Shown here piece by piece: positions 9,408 to 16,823 of a DNA stretch of 25,212 nt; the first letter of the stretch is position 1, and each line of letters starts with the position of its first letter. The DNA is taken from positions 1-25,212 of the IMG/VR virus record IMGVR_UViG_3300027759_000388. One strand, written 5' to 3'. The stretch is from a virus. The translations under genes were made by a program, and so were the position numbers. The notes beneath the pieces were generated by a model. That model searched no databases, was not told where the DNA came from, and saw nothing but the letters and a program-made list of their open reading frames with translations.

Positions 9408-9434
9408 CTGGTGGAGGCTCGTACCTTCCACCAG
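9408..9434 (+). terminator. hairpin after the major capsid gene (terminator or mRNA end)
   Basis: The arms CTGGTGGA and TCCACCAG pair perfectly, with further GG/CC pairing inside and a GCTCGTA-containing loop. Only a weak T-rich run follows (GTTCTAATT), so it may be an attenuating terminator or a 3' stabiliser of capsid mRNA rather than a full stop. The loop heptamer recurs in the hairpin before the 12113 gene. Confidence 0.55.
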
Positions 9435-9450
9435 GTTCTAATTAAGTATA

Positions 9451-9858
9451 GTGATAACATTTATACTAATAGTTATAGTAGGTATTATAAATGCCCTGAT
9501 GGATATAATCATGGGAAGATATGATGATAGTATCTTCTCTAAATTTAATCCTGAATGGTGGGATCCAAAAATAAGTTGGAAGTATAAATGGGCTAGTCCA
9601 TTACAACCTCCAGTAAAAGCTTGGTATTATTTTGGGTTTTATCCAAGGTATAAAGAAAGATTTATATATAGTTCTACAATATTTGTATGGCTTACAGATG
9701 CTTGGCATTTTTTTAAAGCTATTTTTATATTAGCTATTGTGTTAGGTATTGTTTGCTATACCCCAATAATCAATCCTTATATAGATTGGTTGATATATTA
9801 TTTCTTATGGACTAGTATATTTACCGTTTTTTATGACTATATTTTTAATAAGAAGTAA
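9451..9858 (+). CDS. small multi-span membrane protein
   Basis: A 135-aa protein beginning at GTG; the next in-frame ATG is at codon 17 and would remove most of the first hydrophobic helix. Hydrophobic segments are at about 3-20, 88-103 and 110-128. Between them lies a Trp-, Tyr- and Pro-rich section with FNPEWWDPKISWKYKW (about 32-47), and TDAWHFFK at 82-89 precedes the second span. I have a vague memory of similar TDAWH proteins in Bacteroidota and their phages, without known function. The location between capsid and fibre genes is odd for a membrane protein. It could act in host membrane modification, lysis or superinfection exclusion, but nothing in the sequence decides this. It does not look like a typical holin because of the long polar insert. 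Confidence 0.8.
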   Translation: MITFILIVIVGIINALMDIIMGRYDDSIFSKFNPEWWDPKISWKYKWASPLQPPVKAWYYFGFYPRYKERFIYSSTIFVWLTDAWHFFKAIFILAIVLGIVCYTPIINPYIDWLIYYFLWTSIFTVFYDYIFNKK

Positions 9859-9870
9859 ATAATAAATAAA

Positions 9871-11253
9871 ATGTCATTAGAAAGATTTATACCGTTGTCA
9901 CCTGATAAGTTTATTAGAAATAGTCAGGATTTTGAAGTTGCCAAATTTGGGCATCTTAATGCTATTGTTGAATATATCAATGGTAATAATGCAGCTGGAT
10001 TAAAATTATCTGGTGATGGTTTAATAGCAATCACATTAAAATCTATATTAGATTCTAATGGAAATACTACACCTTTACTATTATCTAGTACTTCTGTTAC
10101 TAATTATGGTGCTGGAGGAATTACAACTAACACAGCTTTTGGTCAAGAAGCTTTAATTGCAAATACCACAGGTGCTTATAATGTGGCTATTGGTGAAACT
10201 TCTATGTTTTCTAATACTACAGGGTTTTCTAATACGTCAGTTGGTGAAGCTTCATTATTTTCTAATACTACAGGTTATGAAAATACAGCTATAGGTGAAA
10301 GTGCATTGTATTCTAATACAACAGGATTAAGAAATACAGCAATAGGACTAACTGCTTTATTAAGTAATGCTACAGGTGTTCAAAATACAGCAATTGGTAG
10401 ATCATCTCAGAGATTAAATATTTCGGGAAATTATAATATTTCTGTAGGTAGCGATTCTTTATATAGTAATACTGTTGGAATAAGTAATATTGCTATTGGT
10501 AATGATTCATTATTTAATAATATTGTCTCTAATAATGTTGCAATAGGACATTTTGCTGGAAATGCAAATACTACAGGAACACTTACGGCTATTGGTTATT
10601 TAGCGTTACAAGGAAATACAACAGGTGTTCAAAATACTGCTGTAGGAAATCGTTCTCAAACTGCTGCGGGAATGACAGGTAGTGCTAATACTTCTTTAGG
10701 AGAACGTTCTTTGCAAAGTGTAACAAGTGGTAGTTCGAATATTGCTGTTGGATTTGAGGCATTGAAATTAAGTACAACAGGTTTTTATAACGTTGCAATT
10801 GGGGACATAGCATTACGTTCAAATACTACAGGTACAGGTAATACGGGAGTAGGTGCTTCTAGTTTACGTTTAAATCAAACAGGAACTGGTAATACAGCAT
10901 TAGGTTATTTATCATTAGAAAATAATACTAACTCTAATAACACAGCTCTTGGATACCGTAGTTTAAATGCTAATACGAGTGGTACTGCAAATATAGCAGT
11001 AGGTGTAGATTCTTTATCAAGTAATACTACAGCTAATGATAATACTGCTATAGGATATAATACTCAAACAAGTAATTTTAGTGGTTCAGTAATATTAGGA
11101 TCAGCAGCAACAGCAACAGCAAATAATCAATTTGTAGTAGGTAGTACAACAATAAATGCTGGTGCTATAGATACAGCAGCAGTTACACCTACAAAAAGAT
11201 GGAAAGTAAAAATTAATGGTGTAGATTATTATATTGCTTTACAACCAGCTTAA
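9871..11253 (+). CDS. fibre protein with YadA-head-like repeats and shared anchor motif
   Basis: A 460-aa probable trimeric fibre. Residues 1-37 carry an anchor motif, RFIPLSPD followed by QDFEVAKFGHLNAIVEYIN, seen again in the genes at 11621 and 12113. From about residue 85 to 415 there are some twenty imperfect units of about 14-16 residues built on NTTG-x-x-NTAIG-x-x-AL, the pattern of left-handed beta-roll heads of trimeric autotransporters such as YadA. A short globular end closes the protein (KRWKVKINGVDYYIAL). This suggests an elongated head or tail fibre exposing a repetitive trimeric shaft, attached by its N-terminus. No peptidase S74 chaperone or lectin signature is seen. Receptor binding is likely but not shown. 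Confidence 0.85.
   Translation: MSLERFIPLSPDKFIRNSQDFEVAKFGHLNAIVEYINGNNAAGLKLSGDGLIAITLKSILDSNGNTTPLLLSSTSVTNYGAGGITTNTAFGQEALIANTTGAYNVAIGETSMFSNTTGFSNTSVGEASLFSNTTGYENTAIGESALYSNTTGLRNTAIGLTALLSNATGVQNTAIGRSSQRLNISGNYNISVGSDSLYSNTVGISNIAIGNDSLFNNIVSNNVAIGHFAGNANTTGTLTAIGYLALQGNTTGVQNTAVGNRSQTAAGMTGSANTSLGERSLQSVTSGSSNIAVGFEALKLSTTGFYNVAIGDIALRSNTTGTGNTGVGASSLRLNQTGTGNTALGYLSLENNTNSNNTALGYRSLNANTSGTANIAVGVDSLSSNTTANDNTAIGYNTQTSNFSGSVILGSAATATANNQFVVGSTTINAGAIDTAAVTPTKRWKVKINGVDYYIALQPA
10120..11110 (+). repeat. coding tandem repeats of the YadA-head-like type
   Basis: Within the 9871 gene, degenerate 42-48-base units encode NTTG/NTAIG repeats. DNA words such as AATACTACAGG and AATACAGC recur at regular spacing. 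Such arrays can lengthen or shorten by recombination between units, changing fibre length. Confidence 0.8.
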
Positions 11254-11277
11254 TAAATAAAATAAATAAAATAAATT

Positions 11278-11604
11278 ATGACAACATATAATTGGACAAT
11301 CACAAATCTTTATACTAAAACTGTAGACGGATTACAAGATTATGTAGTAAATGCTATGTACAATGTTACTGGAGTAGATGGTGAATTTTCTGCATCTATT
11401 GATAACTTTTCAATCTTTACTGTAAAAGAAGGATCTGAATTTATTCCTTATTCTGAGCTAACTCAAGATATTGTTCTTGACTGGATTAAAGAAGGATTAG
11501 GTGAAAATGGTTTAATTTCTATTACTACAAATATTGATGGACAAATAGAGTCACAAAAAAATCCACCAATAACTCCACAAAATACTCCTTTACCTTGGAT
11601 ATAA
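11278..11604 (+). CDS. small phage protein, DUF7936-like
   Basis: A 108-aa protein with the pattern WTITNLYTK near the start, then EFIPYSELTQDIVLDWI (about 56-72) and a C-terminus with QKNPP and LPWI. That order matches a small phage family I remember as DUF7936, found widely in tailed phages near structural genes; the name is from memory and the function is not known to me. It lies between two fibre genes with 17-25-base A/T-rich spacers, so co-expression with the fibres and a role as a fibre-associated or assembly protein are reasonable guesses. No membrane segment or catalytic motif is visible. Confidence 0.8.
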   Translation: MTTYNWTITNLYTKTVDGLQDYVVNAMYNVTGVDGEFSASIDNFSIFTVKEGSEFIPYSELTQDIVLDWIKEGLGENGLISITTNIDGQIESQKNPPITPQNTPLPWI

Positions 11605-11620
11605 ATAAAAAATAAATAAA

Positions 11621-12046
11621 ATGATTAATAAATTTACTCCGTTATCTCCTGATCCATTTTTGAATAATGATCAGGACATGTCATTGGCCAAATTTGGTCA
11701 CATTAATGCTATTGTTGATGAAGTTAATAAAGTAACCGGTAATACTGCAGTTGTAACACAAACTGTAGGAATTAGCAGTGCAGTAACTATTGATAGTTAT
11801 GCTGGTGTAATTACTACCGTGTCAGCTACTACTGTTGCTGGATCTAATGTAGCTTTTACTGTAAATAATAGTAAAGTTACTTCTGCATCAAAAGTATTAT
11901 TAACTCCAGTACATACAGGAGCAGGTATTCCAGTATTTACATTAGATTCTATTAGTAATGGAAGTTTTGTAATTAGGATTTATAATGTGCATGGTACTAA
12001 TGCCTTTAATAATATTTTTAAAATTAGTTTTCTAGTATTAGATTAA
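11621..12046 (+). CDS. short fibre/virion appendage protein with shared anchor motif
   Basis: A 141-aa protein whose first 38 residues (KFTPLSPD, then QDMSLAKFGHINAIV) match the anchor of the proteins at 9871 and 12113. The remainder is a short beta-rich domain with VTTVSATTVAG and a terminal FVIRIYNVHGTNAFNNIFKI, looking like a compact beta-sandwich without a repetitive shaft. It is therefore probably a short knob-like appendage using the same docking site as the longer fibres, or a plug for that site. The stop is TAA, and a structured 66-base spacer follows. No enzyme motif is visible. Confidence 0.82.
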   Translation: MINKFTPLSPDPFLNNDQDMSLAKFGHINAIVDEVNKVTGNTAVVTQTVGISSAVTIDSYAGVITTVSATTVAGSNVAFTVNNSKVTSASKVLLTPVHTGAGIPVFTLDSISNGSFVIRIYNVHGTNAFNNIFKISFLVLD

Positions 12047-12053
12047 AAAATTA

Positions 12054-12096
12054 ACCCGGTAATACGTTTTTAAAGAGCTCGTAACTCTTATCGGGT
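12054..12096 (+). promoter_or_regulatory. structured intergenic RNA upstream of the 12113 fibre gene
   Basis: Arms ACCCGGTAA (12054-12062) and TTATCGGGT (12088-12096) pair with one G-U wobble, enclosing an inner AAGAG/CTCTT hairpin with loop CTCGTAA that competes for the last outer bases. No T-run follows, and the start codon is 17 bases downstream, so it could act as a terminator-like processing site or a translational control element. The loop shares GCTCGTA with the hairpin at 9408. Confidence 0.4.
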
Positions 12097-12112
12097 ACTA
12101 ATAATAAATAAA

Positions 12113-13948
12113 ATGGCATTACAAAGATTTATACCGACCTCTCCTGATGTAAATATACGCAGTGGACAAGACCTTGAAGGAGCTAGATTTGGTCACCTTA
12201 ATGCTATTGTTGAATACATCAATAATAATACAGTATTACCAGCAGGATTAAACGGCTATGTACAGTTTAATGACAATAATGCATTAGGTGGTGATCCCGG
12301 ATTATTTTGGGATAATATCAATAAAAGATTAGGGGTTGGTACTACTACGCCTTTAGGTATTTTACACCTTAAAAGCACTGCTGCAACGACTAGGATGGTC
12401 ATTGATGGAGATGCTGGACAAAGTAAAATTATTACTTATAGAACAGCTGGATTACAACGTTTTGACTTATACGTTAATAATATTGCTGAAACTGGTTCTA
12501 ATGCTGGTAGCAATTTTGCGATAAGCGCTTATAGCGATGCTGGTACGCTTTTAAATACGCCTTTATCTATTAATAGAGCTAGTGGTCAAGTAACTTTTGA
12601 TGAAAGAGTAAAGCTAGAATCTGATTCTACAGTAACTACACAAACAAGTGCAGTAATACAATCATCTACAGCAAATGCAAGTTTAGTCATAGCTCCAAAT
12701 GGTACGGGTGCATTGATAGCTAATATTCCAGATGGAACTATAACGGGTGGAAATGCACGAGGACAATATGCTGTTGATTTGCAAATGATTAGAGATTCTA
12801 ATTTAAAAGTAGCTGGAGGAGCTAAATCAGTTATTACTGGTGGTCAATGGAATGGAATTGATATAAATTCAGGTTTAGCTTTTATAGGTGGTGGTTATTT
12901 TAATAGAATAGATAATGCTGGTTATGCTGTTCTTGTAGGAGGTTCTTCAAATTATATTAATGGAGGTTCTGGATTTTTTCATACAATTGTTGGAGGAAGT
13001 GCAAATACAACTGGTGGAGGAGGAGGTGGTTCTTTTATTGGTGGTGGTTTAAATAATAATGCAACTGGTGCTGGTGCTGGAACTATTTCTGGAGGTGCAA
13101 ACAACACAGCTTCTTCAAATTACAGTACAATCTCAGGCGGTCAATCCAACACAGCATCTACTGGCACACATACAACTGTTGTAGGTGGGCAAAGTAATGT
13201 TGCAAGTGGGCAGCATTCTGTAGCTGGTGGTTTAAGCAATACGGCAAGCGGGGCTAAATCTTTTTGTTTTGGCAATCTTAATGCTTCAAGTGGAATAGGT
13301 GTTTTTAATTTTAATGGACAGCCAGAAGGAAGTACTATTACTGGAAACTATGCAGTTAATTTAAGCGGTGGAGCTACAACAATCAGTGCAGAAAGTGGAT
13401 TTTCAACTGGGTACAATAATAATGTTTCAGCTTTAGGCGCTACTGCTTTTGGTTCTTTTGTTAGATCATATTTAAGAGGTCAATTTGCCACTAATAATGC
13501 TTTTATGTTTGGTAGTGATCGAGGTAGTTCACAACAATCAAATTTAACAGCTAGCAAACAAGCCGCACTTGCTTCAAATGCAACAACAGTTTTATCTTTG
13601 GACGGAACAGGAGTAACTGCTTTAATAATTCCAGAGGGCAATAACAGACTATGGGCAGTAAAAATAACCGCTACAGCATTTGTTTCTGTTGCTGGTGGTA
13701 CATTAGTACTAGGAGATTCTTATATGGGCGAATACACGTTACTATTTAAAAAAGTAGGGGGTGTAAGTTCTGTAGTAGGAGTATCTTCTGGTAATATTAT
13801 ATTTGATGCAAATATGGGTTCTGCTGCATTTACATTTGCTGCTGGTGCATCACAAGATTTACAAATCACATTTAAAGCTCCAACTACAGCAAGTGCAACA
13901 ACATTCCGTTGTGTAGCTAGGGTGGAATTAACAGAAGTAGCTTATTAA
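12113..13948 (+). CDS. long fibre protein with anchor, repeat shaft and beta-sandwich tip
   Basis: A 611-aa probable trimeric fibre. Order of parts: anchor motif (1-38; RFIPTSPD, GARFGHLNAIVEYIN); a phage-fibre linker (NGYVQFNDNNALGGD, RLGVGTTTP, about 44-80); a beta-rich domain to about 205; the conserved module GGNARGQYAVDLQMIR (about 212-227); a Gly/Asn/Ser-rich shaft with units of the GG-x-x-N-x-A-S-G type (230-400); and a C-terminal domain from LSLDGTGV (about 490) to the end, homologous to that of the next gene. The shaft resembles YadA/haemagglutinin beta-rolls. The tip is a good candidate for receptor contact. No self-cleaving chaperone is present. Confidence 0.88.
   Translation: MALQRFIPTSPDVNIRSGQDLEGARFGHLNAIVEYINNNTVLPAGLNGYVQFNDNNALGGDPGLFWDNINKRLGVGTTTPLGILHLKSTAATTRMVIDGDAGQSKIITYRTAGLQRFDLYVNNIAETGSNAGSNFAISAYSDAGTLLNTPLSINRASGQVTFDERVKLESDSTVTTQTSAVIQSSTANASLVIAPNGTGALIANIPDGTITGGNARGQYAVDLQMIRDSNLKVAGGAKSVITGGQWNGIDINSGLAFIGGGYFNRIDNAGYAVLVGGSSNYINGGSGFFHTIVGGSANTTGGGGGGSFIGGGLNNNATGAGAGTISGGANNTASSNYSTISGGQSNTASTGTHTTVVGGQSNVASGQHSVAGGLSNTASGAKSFCFGNLNASSGIGVFNFNGQPEGSTITGNYAVNLSGGATTISAESGFSTGYNNNVSALGATAFGSFVRSYLRGQFATNNAFMFGSDRGSSQQSNLTASKQAALASNATTVLSLDGTGVTALIIPEGNNRLWAVKITATAFVSVAGGTLVLGDSYMGEYTLLFKKVGGVSSVVGVSSGNIIFDANMGSAAFTFAAGASQDLQITFKAPTTASATTFRCVARVELTEVAY
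13173..13192 (+). repeat. 20-base direct repeat shared by tandem fibre genes (copy 1)
   Basis: These 20 bases are identical to 14363-14382 in the next gene and lie in matching shaft units of the two paralogues. They mark recent common origin or gene conversion and could serve as a recombination point between the two fibres. Confidence 0.75.
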
Positions 13949-13959
13949 TAAATAAAGAA

Positions 13960-15186
13960 ATGGGAAAAAAATTCGTACTAGACCAAGAAGATAGCACAGC
14001 CGCTGGTGGTAATCCTAGAGGTAACCAGTCTGTAGATTTGCAAATGTCAAGAAGTAATGCAAATGAAATTGCTGGTAATACACAAGCTGTTGTTCTAGGA
14101 GGTTCTGGAAATAAAGCAACCGCAGTACAATCTGTTGTTGTTGGTGGACAAAATAATAGTGCTGGAGCATTACAATCTTTTATAGGAGGAGGAAATTTAA
14201 ATACTACTTCTGGTGGTACAGAAAGTACTATTGTAGGTGGAACTTTAAATAATATGACTGGAACTTACGGATTTATTGGTGGTGGTTTGCAAAATACAGT
14301 ATCATCAACTCATTCTGTAGTTTCTGGCGGTCAAGGTAACACTGCATCAACAAACACACATGCAACTGTTGTAGGTGGGCAATCAAATACTGCAAGTGGA
14401 CCACGTGCAATTGTTTTAGGTGGTGGAAGTAATACATCAAGTGGTACAGATTCTATTGCTGGTGTAAATGGTAGTATTGCAAGTGGTACATGGGCTATTG
14501 CTTTGGGTTATCAAAATCTTTCAAATGCAACAGCAAGTTTTTCAAGTGGTAGAGAAGCTTATGCTATTGGAGCAGGTGCTATTGCTATGGGGAATGGTAA
14601 TCCAGTTGCATTAAATACAAATGCTATTGCAATTGGTAGTTCTTCAAGAGCTGAACAAGTAAATTCAGTTGCATTAGGTGGGGGTTCAGTTTCTAGTATG
14701 TATAATCAATTTTCTATTCTTGGAGCTGGTGGAGTGGGTCAAGCATCAGATTTAAAATCTTATAGAATAGCTAGTTTATTAACTGGTGGAACAACTATGT
14801 TATCTTTAGATGGTAGTGGGGTTTCATATTTTATTGTTCCTTCAAGTAATAATCAAGCATATAATGTTCAAGTTAATTGGGTAGCTGTTGTAACTGCAAT
14901 TACGGGAACTGCAACTGGTATAAGTGTAGGAGATGTTATAACTTCTGTAGACCTTTTAGGATTTAAAAGAGTAGGAGGTACTTCTAGTGCTTCTGCGCAT
15001 ACTTCAGCAGCAACTAAATTAATGGTAACAACACCAGCTGCCTATGCTGCCTGTGCAATTAATTATACAGCTGGAGCATCTCAAGAAATGTTATTAACAT
15101 TTACTGGACCTACTTTTGTGGGTGGAGGTAGTGTAACTATGTCAATAGTTGCTAAAGTAGAAATTACTCAAGTATTATGGACTTAA
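13960..15186 (+). CDS. anchorless fibre paralogue (distal fibre or second receptor-binding protein)
   Basis: A 408-aa protein that aligns with the second half of the preceding fibre but lacks the N-terminal anchor. It begins close to the shared module (GGNPRGNQSVDLQMSR, about 17-32), continues with a repeat shaft rich in VVGGQ-N-x-A-S-G units, and ends in a paralogous tip domain (from LSLDGSGV, about 280, to 408; FKRVGG and TAGASQEM match FKKVGG and AAGASQDL). A 20-base stretch is identical between the two genes. It starts 11 bases after the previous stop. Without its own anchor it may join the preceding fibre as a distal segment or heteromer, or be a swapped tip cassette. It does not look broken: the frame is complete with a normal start. 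Confidence 0.85.
   Translation: MGKKFVLDQEDSTAAGGNPRGNQSVDLQMSRSNANEIAGNTQAVVLGGSGNKATAVQSVVVGGQNNSAGALQSFIGGGNLNTTSGGTESTIVGGTLNNMTGTYGFIGGGLQNTVSSTHSVVSGGQGNTASTNTHATVVGGQSNTASGPRAIVLGGGSNTSSGTDSIAGVNGSIASGTWAIALGYQNLSNATASFSSGREAYAIGAGAIAMGNGNPVALNTNAIAIGSSSRAEQVNSVALGGGSVSSMYNQFSILGAGGVGQASDLKSYRIASLLTGGTTMLSLDGSGVSYFIVPSSNNQAYNVQVNWVAVVTAITGTATGISVGDVITSVDLLGFKRVGGTSSASAHTSAATKLMVTTPAAYAACAINYTAGASQEMLLTFTGPTFVGGGSVTMSIVAKVEITQVLWT
14363..14382 (+). repeat. 20-base direct repeat shared by tandem fibre genes (copy 2)
   Basis: Identical to 13173-13192. Surrounding bases also align, with codon-level differences (ACACATGCAACT against ACACATACAACT). Recombination here would fuse the anchor of the first fibre to the tip of the second. 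Confidence 0.75.
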
Positions 15187-15207
15187 TTCAATTAATAAAC
15201 AAACATT

Positions 15208-15519
15208 ATGGCAATAAAAATAAATACACCACTAACAACCGATGAAGGTTTTACAGTAGATAACGCTTTTGGTTATCTAAACATTTACATTTTAGCTCCA
15301 AATTCTAATTGGGTAAATTTAAACTATTACAAATCAGAAGCGGATTTTATCTCAGGTAAATCCCCTTTAAATGTTAGCGCTATTCCTTCACAGGTACAAA
15401 CAGAATTAACAAATACTGAGTTTTGGGGAACGGCCTTAGCAACTGTAATCACTGAAAAATGTGTAATCGCAATTGAAGCTGTTACTGGATCAGGAACAGT
15501 AGAGATTATAAAATCTTAA
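15208..15519 (+). CDS. small hypothetical protein at the end of the fibre block
   Basis: A 103-aa protein opening MAIKINTPLTTDEGFTVDNA and containing AFGYLNIYI, then a mixed, slightly acidic domain ending in GSGTVEIIKS. Strand-rich, no membrane span, no catalytic motif. It follows the anchorless fibre by 21 bases and is the last gene before a 99-base gap containing a promoter-like box. I do not recognise the family with certainty. The position suggests a small virion protein or fibre accessory. Confidence 0.75.
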   Translation: MAIKINTPLTTDEGFTVDNAFGYLNIYILAPNSNWVNLNYYKSEADFISGKSPLNVSAIPSQVQTELTNTEFWGTALATVITEKCVIAIEAVTGSGTVEIIKS

Positions 15520-15575
15520 TTTTATGACTGTTCATAAAGACATCTGGGAATTAATTTTAATAAGAAATAAATAAC

Positions 15576-15583
15576 TATATTTG
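15576..15583 (+). promoter_or_regulatory. Bacteroidota-type -7 box upstream of the 15619 gene
   Basis: TATATTTG is an exact match to the TAnnTTTG -7 element of Bacteroidota promoters. A clear TTG -33 element at the right distance is missing (only a TTTT run at 15555-15558), so strength is uncertain. It would give a leader of about 30 bases to the gene at 15619. Confidence 0.4.
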
Positions 15584-15618
15584 AAAAAGAAAAACCAACC
15601 AAATAATTATATAAACCA

Positions 15619-16629
15619 ATGAGTGTAACAATTGTAGACAAGTACCCACAAAACAAAAAAGGTACTTTGAGTATTAAATCTTACTTTGATCCTAATGTAA
15701 GTAACATGGGATTAGAGTCTTATGGTCTCTCCCTTTTTGATGGTGTATTCCATGAAGAGCAACTAGCTTGTCTAGAAATTAACGGTATTAAAAGATACAT
15801 TACTGGATTAAATGAATTTGCTCCAGAAGTTAAATTTTTACCTGATGTAGATAGAGAAGCTAAAATTAAAGAGATTAGAAAAATTATTTGTGAGCTAGAA
15901 AAAGAATTAGCAGCTAATGTTGTTAATCCTGAAGATGCTGAGTTCTGGAATAAAGTTAAATTACTAAGACCAGACAATGATGATTTCTGGAGTAAGATTG
16001 TAATTAGAGTTGGTAATGATCCACTTTATTTAGATCCTGCTACTGATCCTTATGATCTTATTAAACTTTATGCAATTGATGCAGGTGGGTTTAGTATTAT
16101 AGCTAAGTCTTATGATGATGCTAGAAAGATGTCAAAACCACCAAAATTCTTTTTGGATAGATTAGAGGAAACTGTAACTATTAAAACAGAGACTAAGAAA
16201 ACTAGGAATAAAGCTCTTGCAGAATTGCAAAAGATGTTTGATAAAAATCAAACTAAATTATTCTATGTTGCTAAGATCATTGATATTGATGGTGCACAAT
16301 ATAAAAAATCTACACCTAATGATATTATCTATGATAACATGGATAAATATATCAACGGTGAAAGTGTAGATAGAGATAAGAAAAAATGTGCAGAAAGATT
16401 CTTGGATGTATCTGAGAATGATTTGACCACATTAAAATTGAGAGCTATAGTTAGAGATGCAAATATTTATAAATATTTAGTCACTAAATCAGATGGATTT
16501 ATTTATCATTTATCAAGTAGCACTATGTTAGGTAAAACTTCTAGTGATGTTGTTGAATTCTTAAAGAACCCTCTTAACCAAGATGTAGCTGATTCAATCA
16601 TTAACAAAGTAGAACAACATTGGAAATAA
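15619..16629 (+). CDS. conserved late protein of unknown function
   Basis: A 336-aa, charged, mixed alpha/beta protein. Blocks that look conserved are KKGTLSIKSYFDPN (13-26), FHEEQLACLEINGIKRYITG, LELEKELAANVV-type text near 100, LYLDPATDPYDLIKLYAIDAGGFS (around 138-161), and YKKSTPNDIIYDNMDKYING. I associate this protein with late clusters of crAss-like and related Bacteroidota phages, but I know no function. It sits between the fibre block and the connector gene, behind a promoter-like box. Likely a virion or assembly protein; nuclease, protease and membrane features are not seen. Confidence 0.85.
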   Translation: MSVTIVDKYPQNKKGTLSIKSYFDPNVSNMGLESYGLSLFDGVFHEEQLACLEINGIKRYITGLNEFAPEVKFLPDVDREAKIKEIRKIICELEKELAANVVNPEDAEFWNKVKLLRPDNDDFWSKIVIRVGNDPLYLDPATDPYDLIKLYAIDAGGFSIIAKSYDDARKMSKPPKFFLDRLEETVTIKTETKKTRNKALAELQKMFDKNQTKLFYVAKIIDIDGAQYKKSTPNDIIYDNMDKYINGESVDRDKKKCAERFLDVSENDLTTLKLRAIVRDANIYKYLVTKSDGFIYHLSSSTMLGKTSSDVVEFLKNPLNQDVADSIINKVEQHWK

Positions 16630-16639
16630 TAATATAATC

Positions 16640-16783
16640 ATGGCAACTAAAAAAGTAAGCAAACCTAATTTCTCTAAACCTGTTCCTAAAGGTAGTTCTT
16701 CAGGACGTGAATCATCTATGATGGGTGGTTACATGAAAATGGGTGGATCAATTAAGAAATCTAGTACAAAGAAAAAATGTTAA
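16640..16783 (+). CDS. 47-aa basic Lys/Ser/Gly-rich protein
   Basis: Starts 10 bases after the previous stop. The product begins MATKKVSKPNFSKPVPKG, contains MMGGYMKMGG, and ends in a Lys-rich tail with a terminal Cys (STKKKC). The strongly basic, low-complexity composition and position in the head/connector region suggest a minor nucleic-acid-associated virion protein, a type often seen in phage late operons. It is followed at once by a hairpin terminator. No homologue is identified by eye. Confidence 0.7.
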   Translation: MATKKVSKPNFSKPVPKGSSSGRESSMMGGYMKMGGSIKKSSTKKKC

Positions 16784-16786
16784 AAT

Positions 16787-16811
16787 ATAGGGGGATAAGT
16801 AATCCCCCTAT
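16787..16811 (+). terminator. GC-rich hairpin terminator
   Basis: ATAGGGGGAT (16787-16796) pairs perfectly with ATCCCCCTAT (16802-16811) around the loop AAGTA. The T-run after it is weak (TATTATTATC), so it may be a partial terminator separating the 15619-16783 genes from the connector gene that starts 13 bases later. Confidence 0.65.
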
Positions 16812-16823
16812 TATTATCTATCT

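Noticed and set aside
10120-11110. CRISPR-like array
   Set aside because: The regular repeats are in frame, degenerate and encode NTTG/NTAIG units. There are no constant repeats with unique spacers.
9871-15186. Diversity-generating retroelement acting on the fibre tips
   Set aside because: No reverse transcriptase and no template/variable repeat pair with adenine-specific differences is seen; the shared 20-base word is an ordinary paralogue match.
15524-15574. A 16-codon open frame (MTVHKDIWELILIRNK) in the gap before 15619
   Set aside because: Too short, no overlap coupling or family resemblance. The gap is better explained by the -7 box at 15576.
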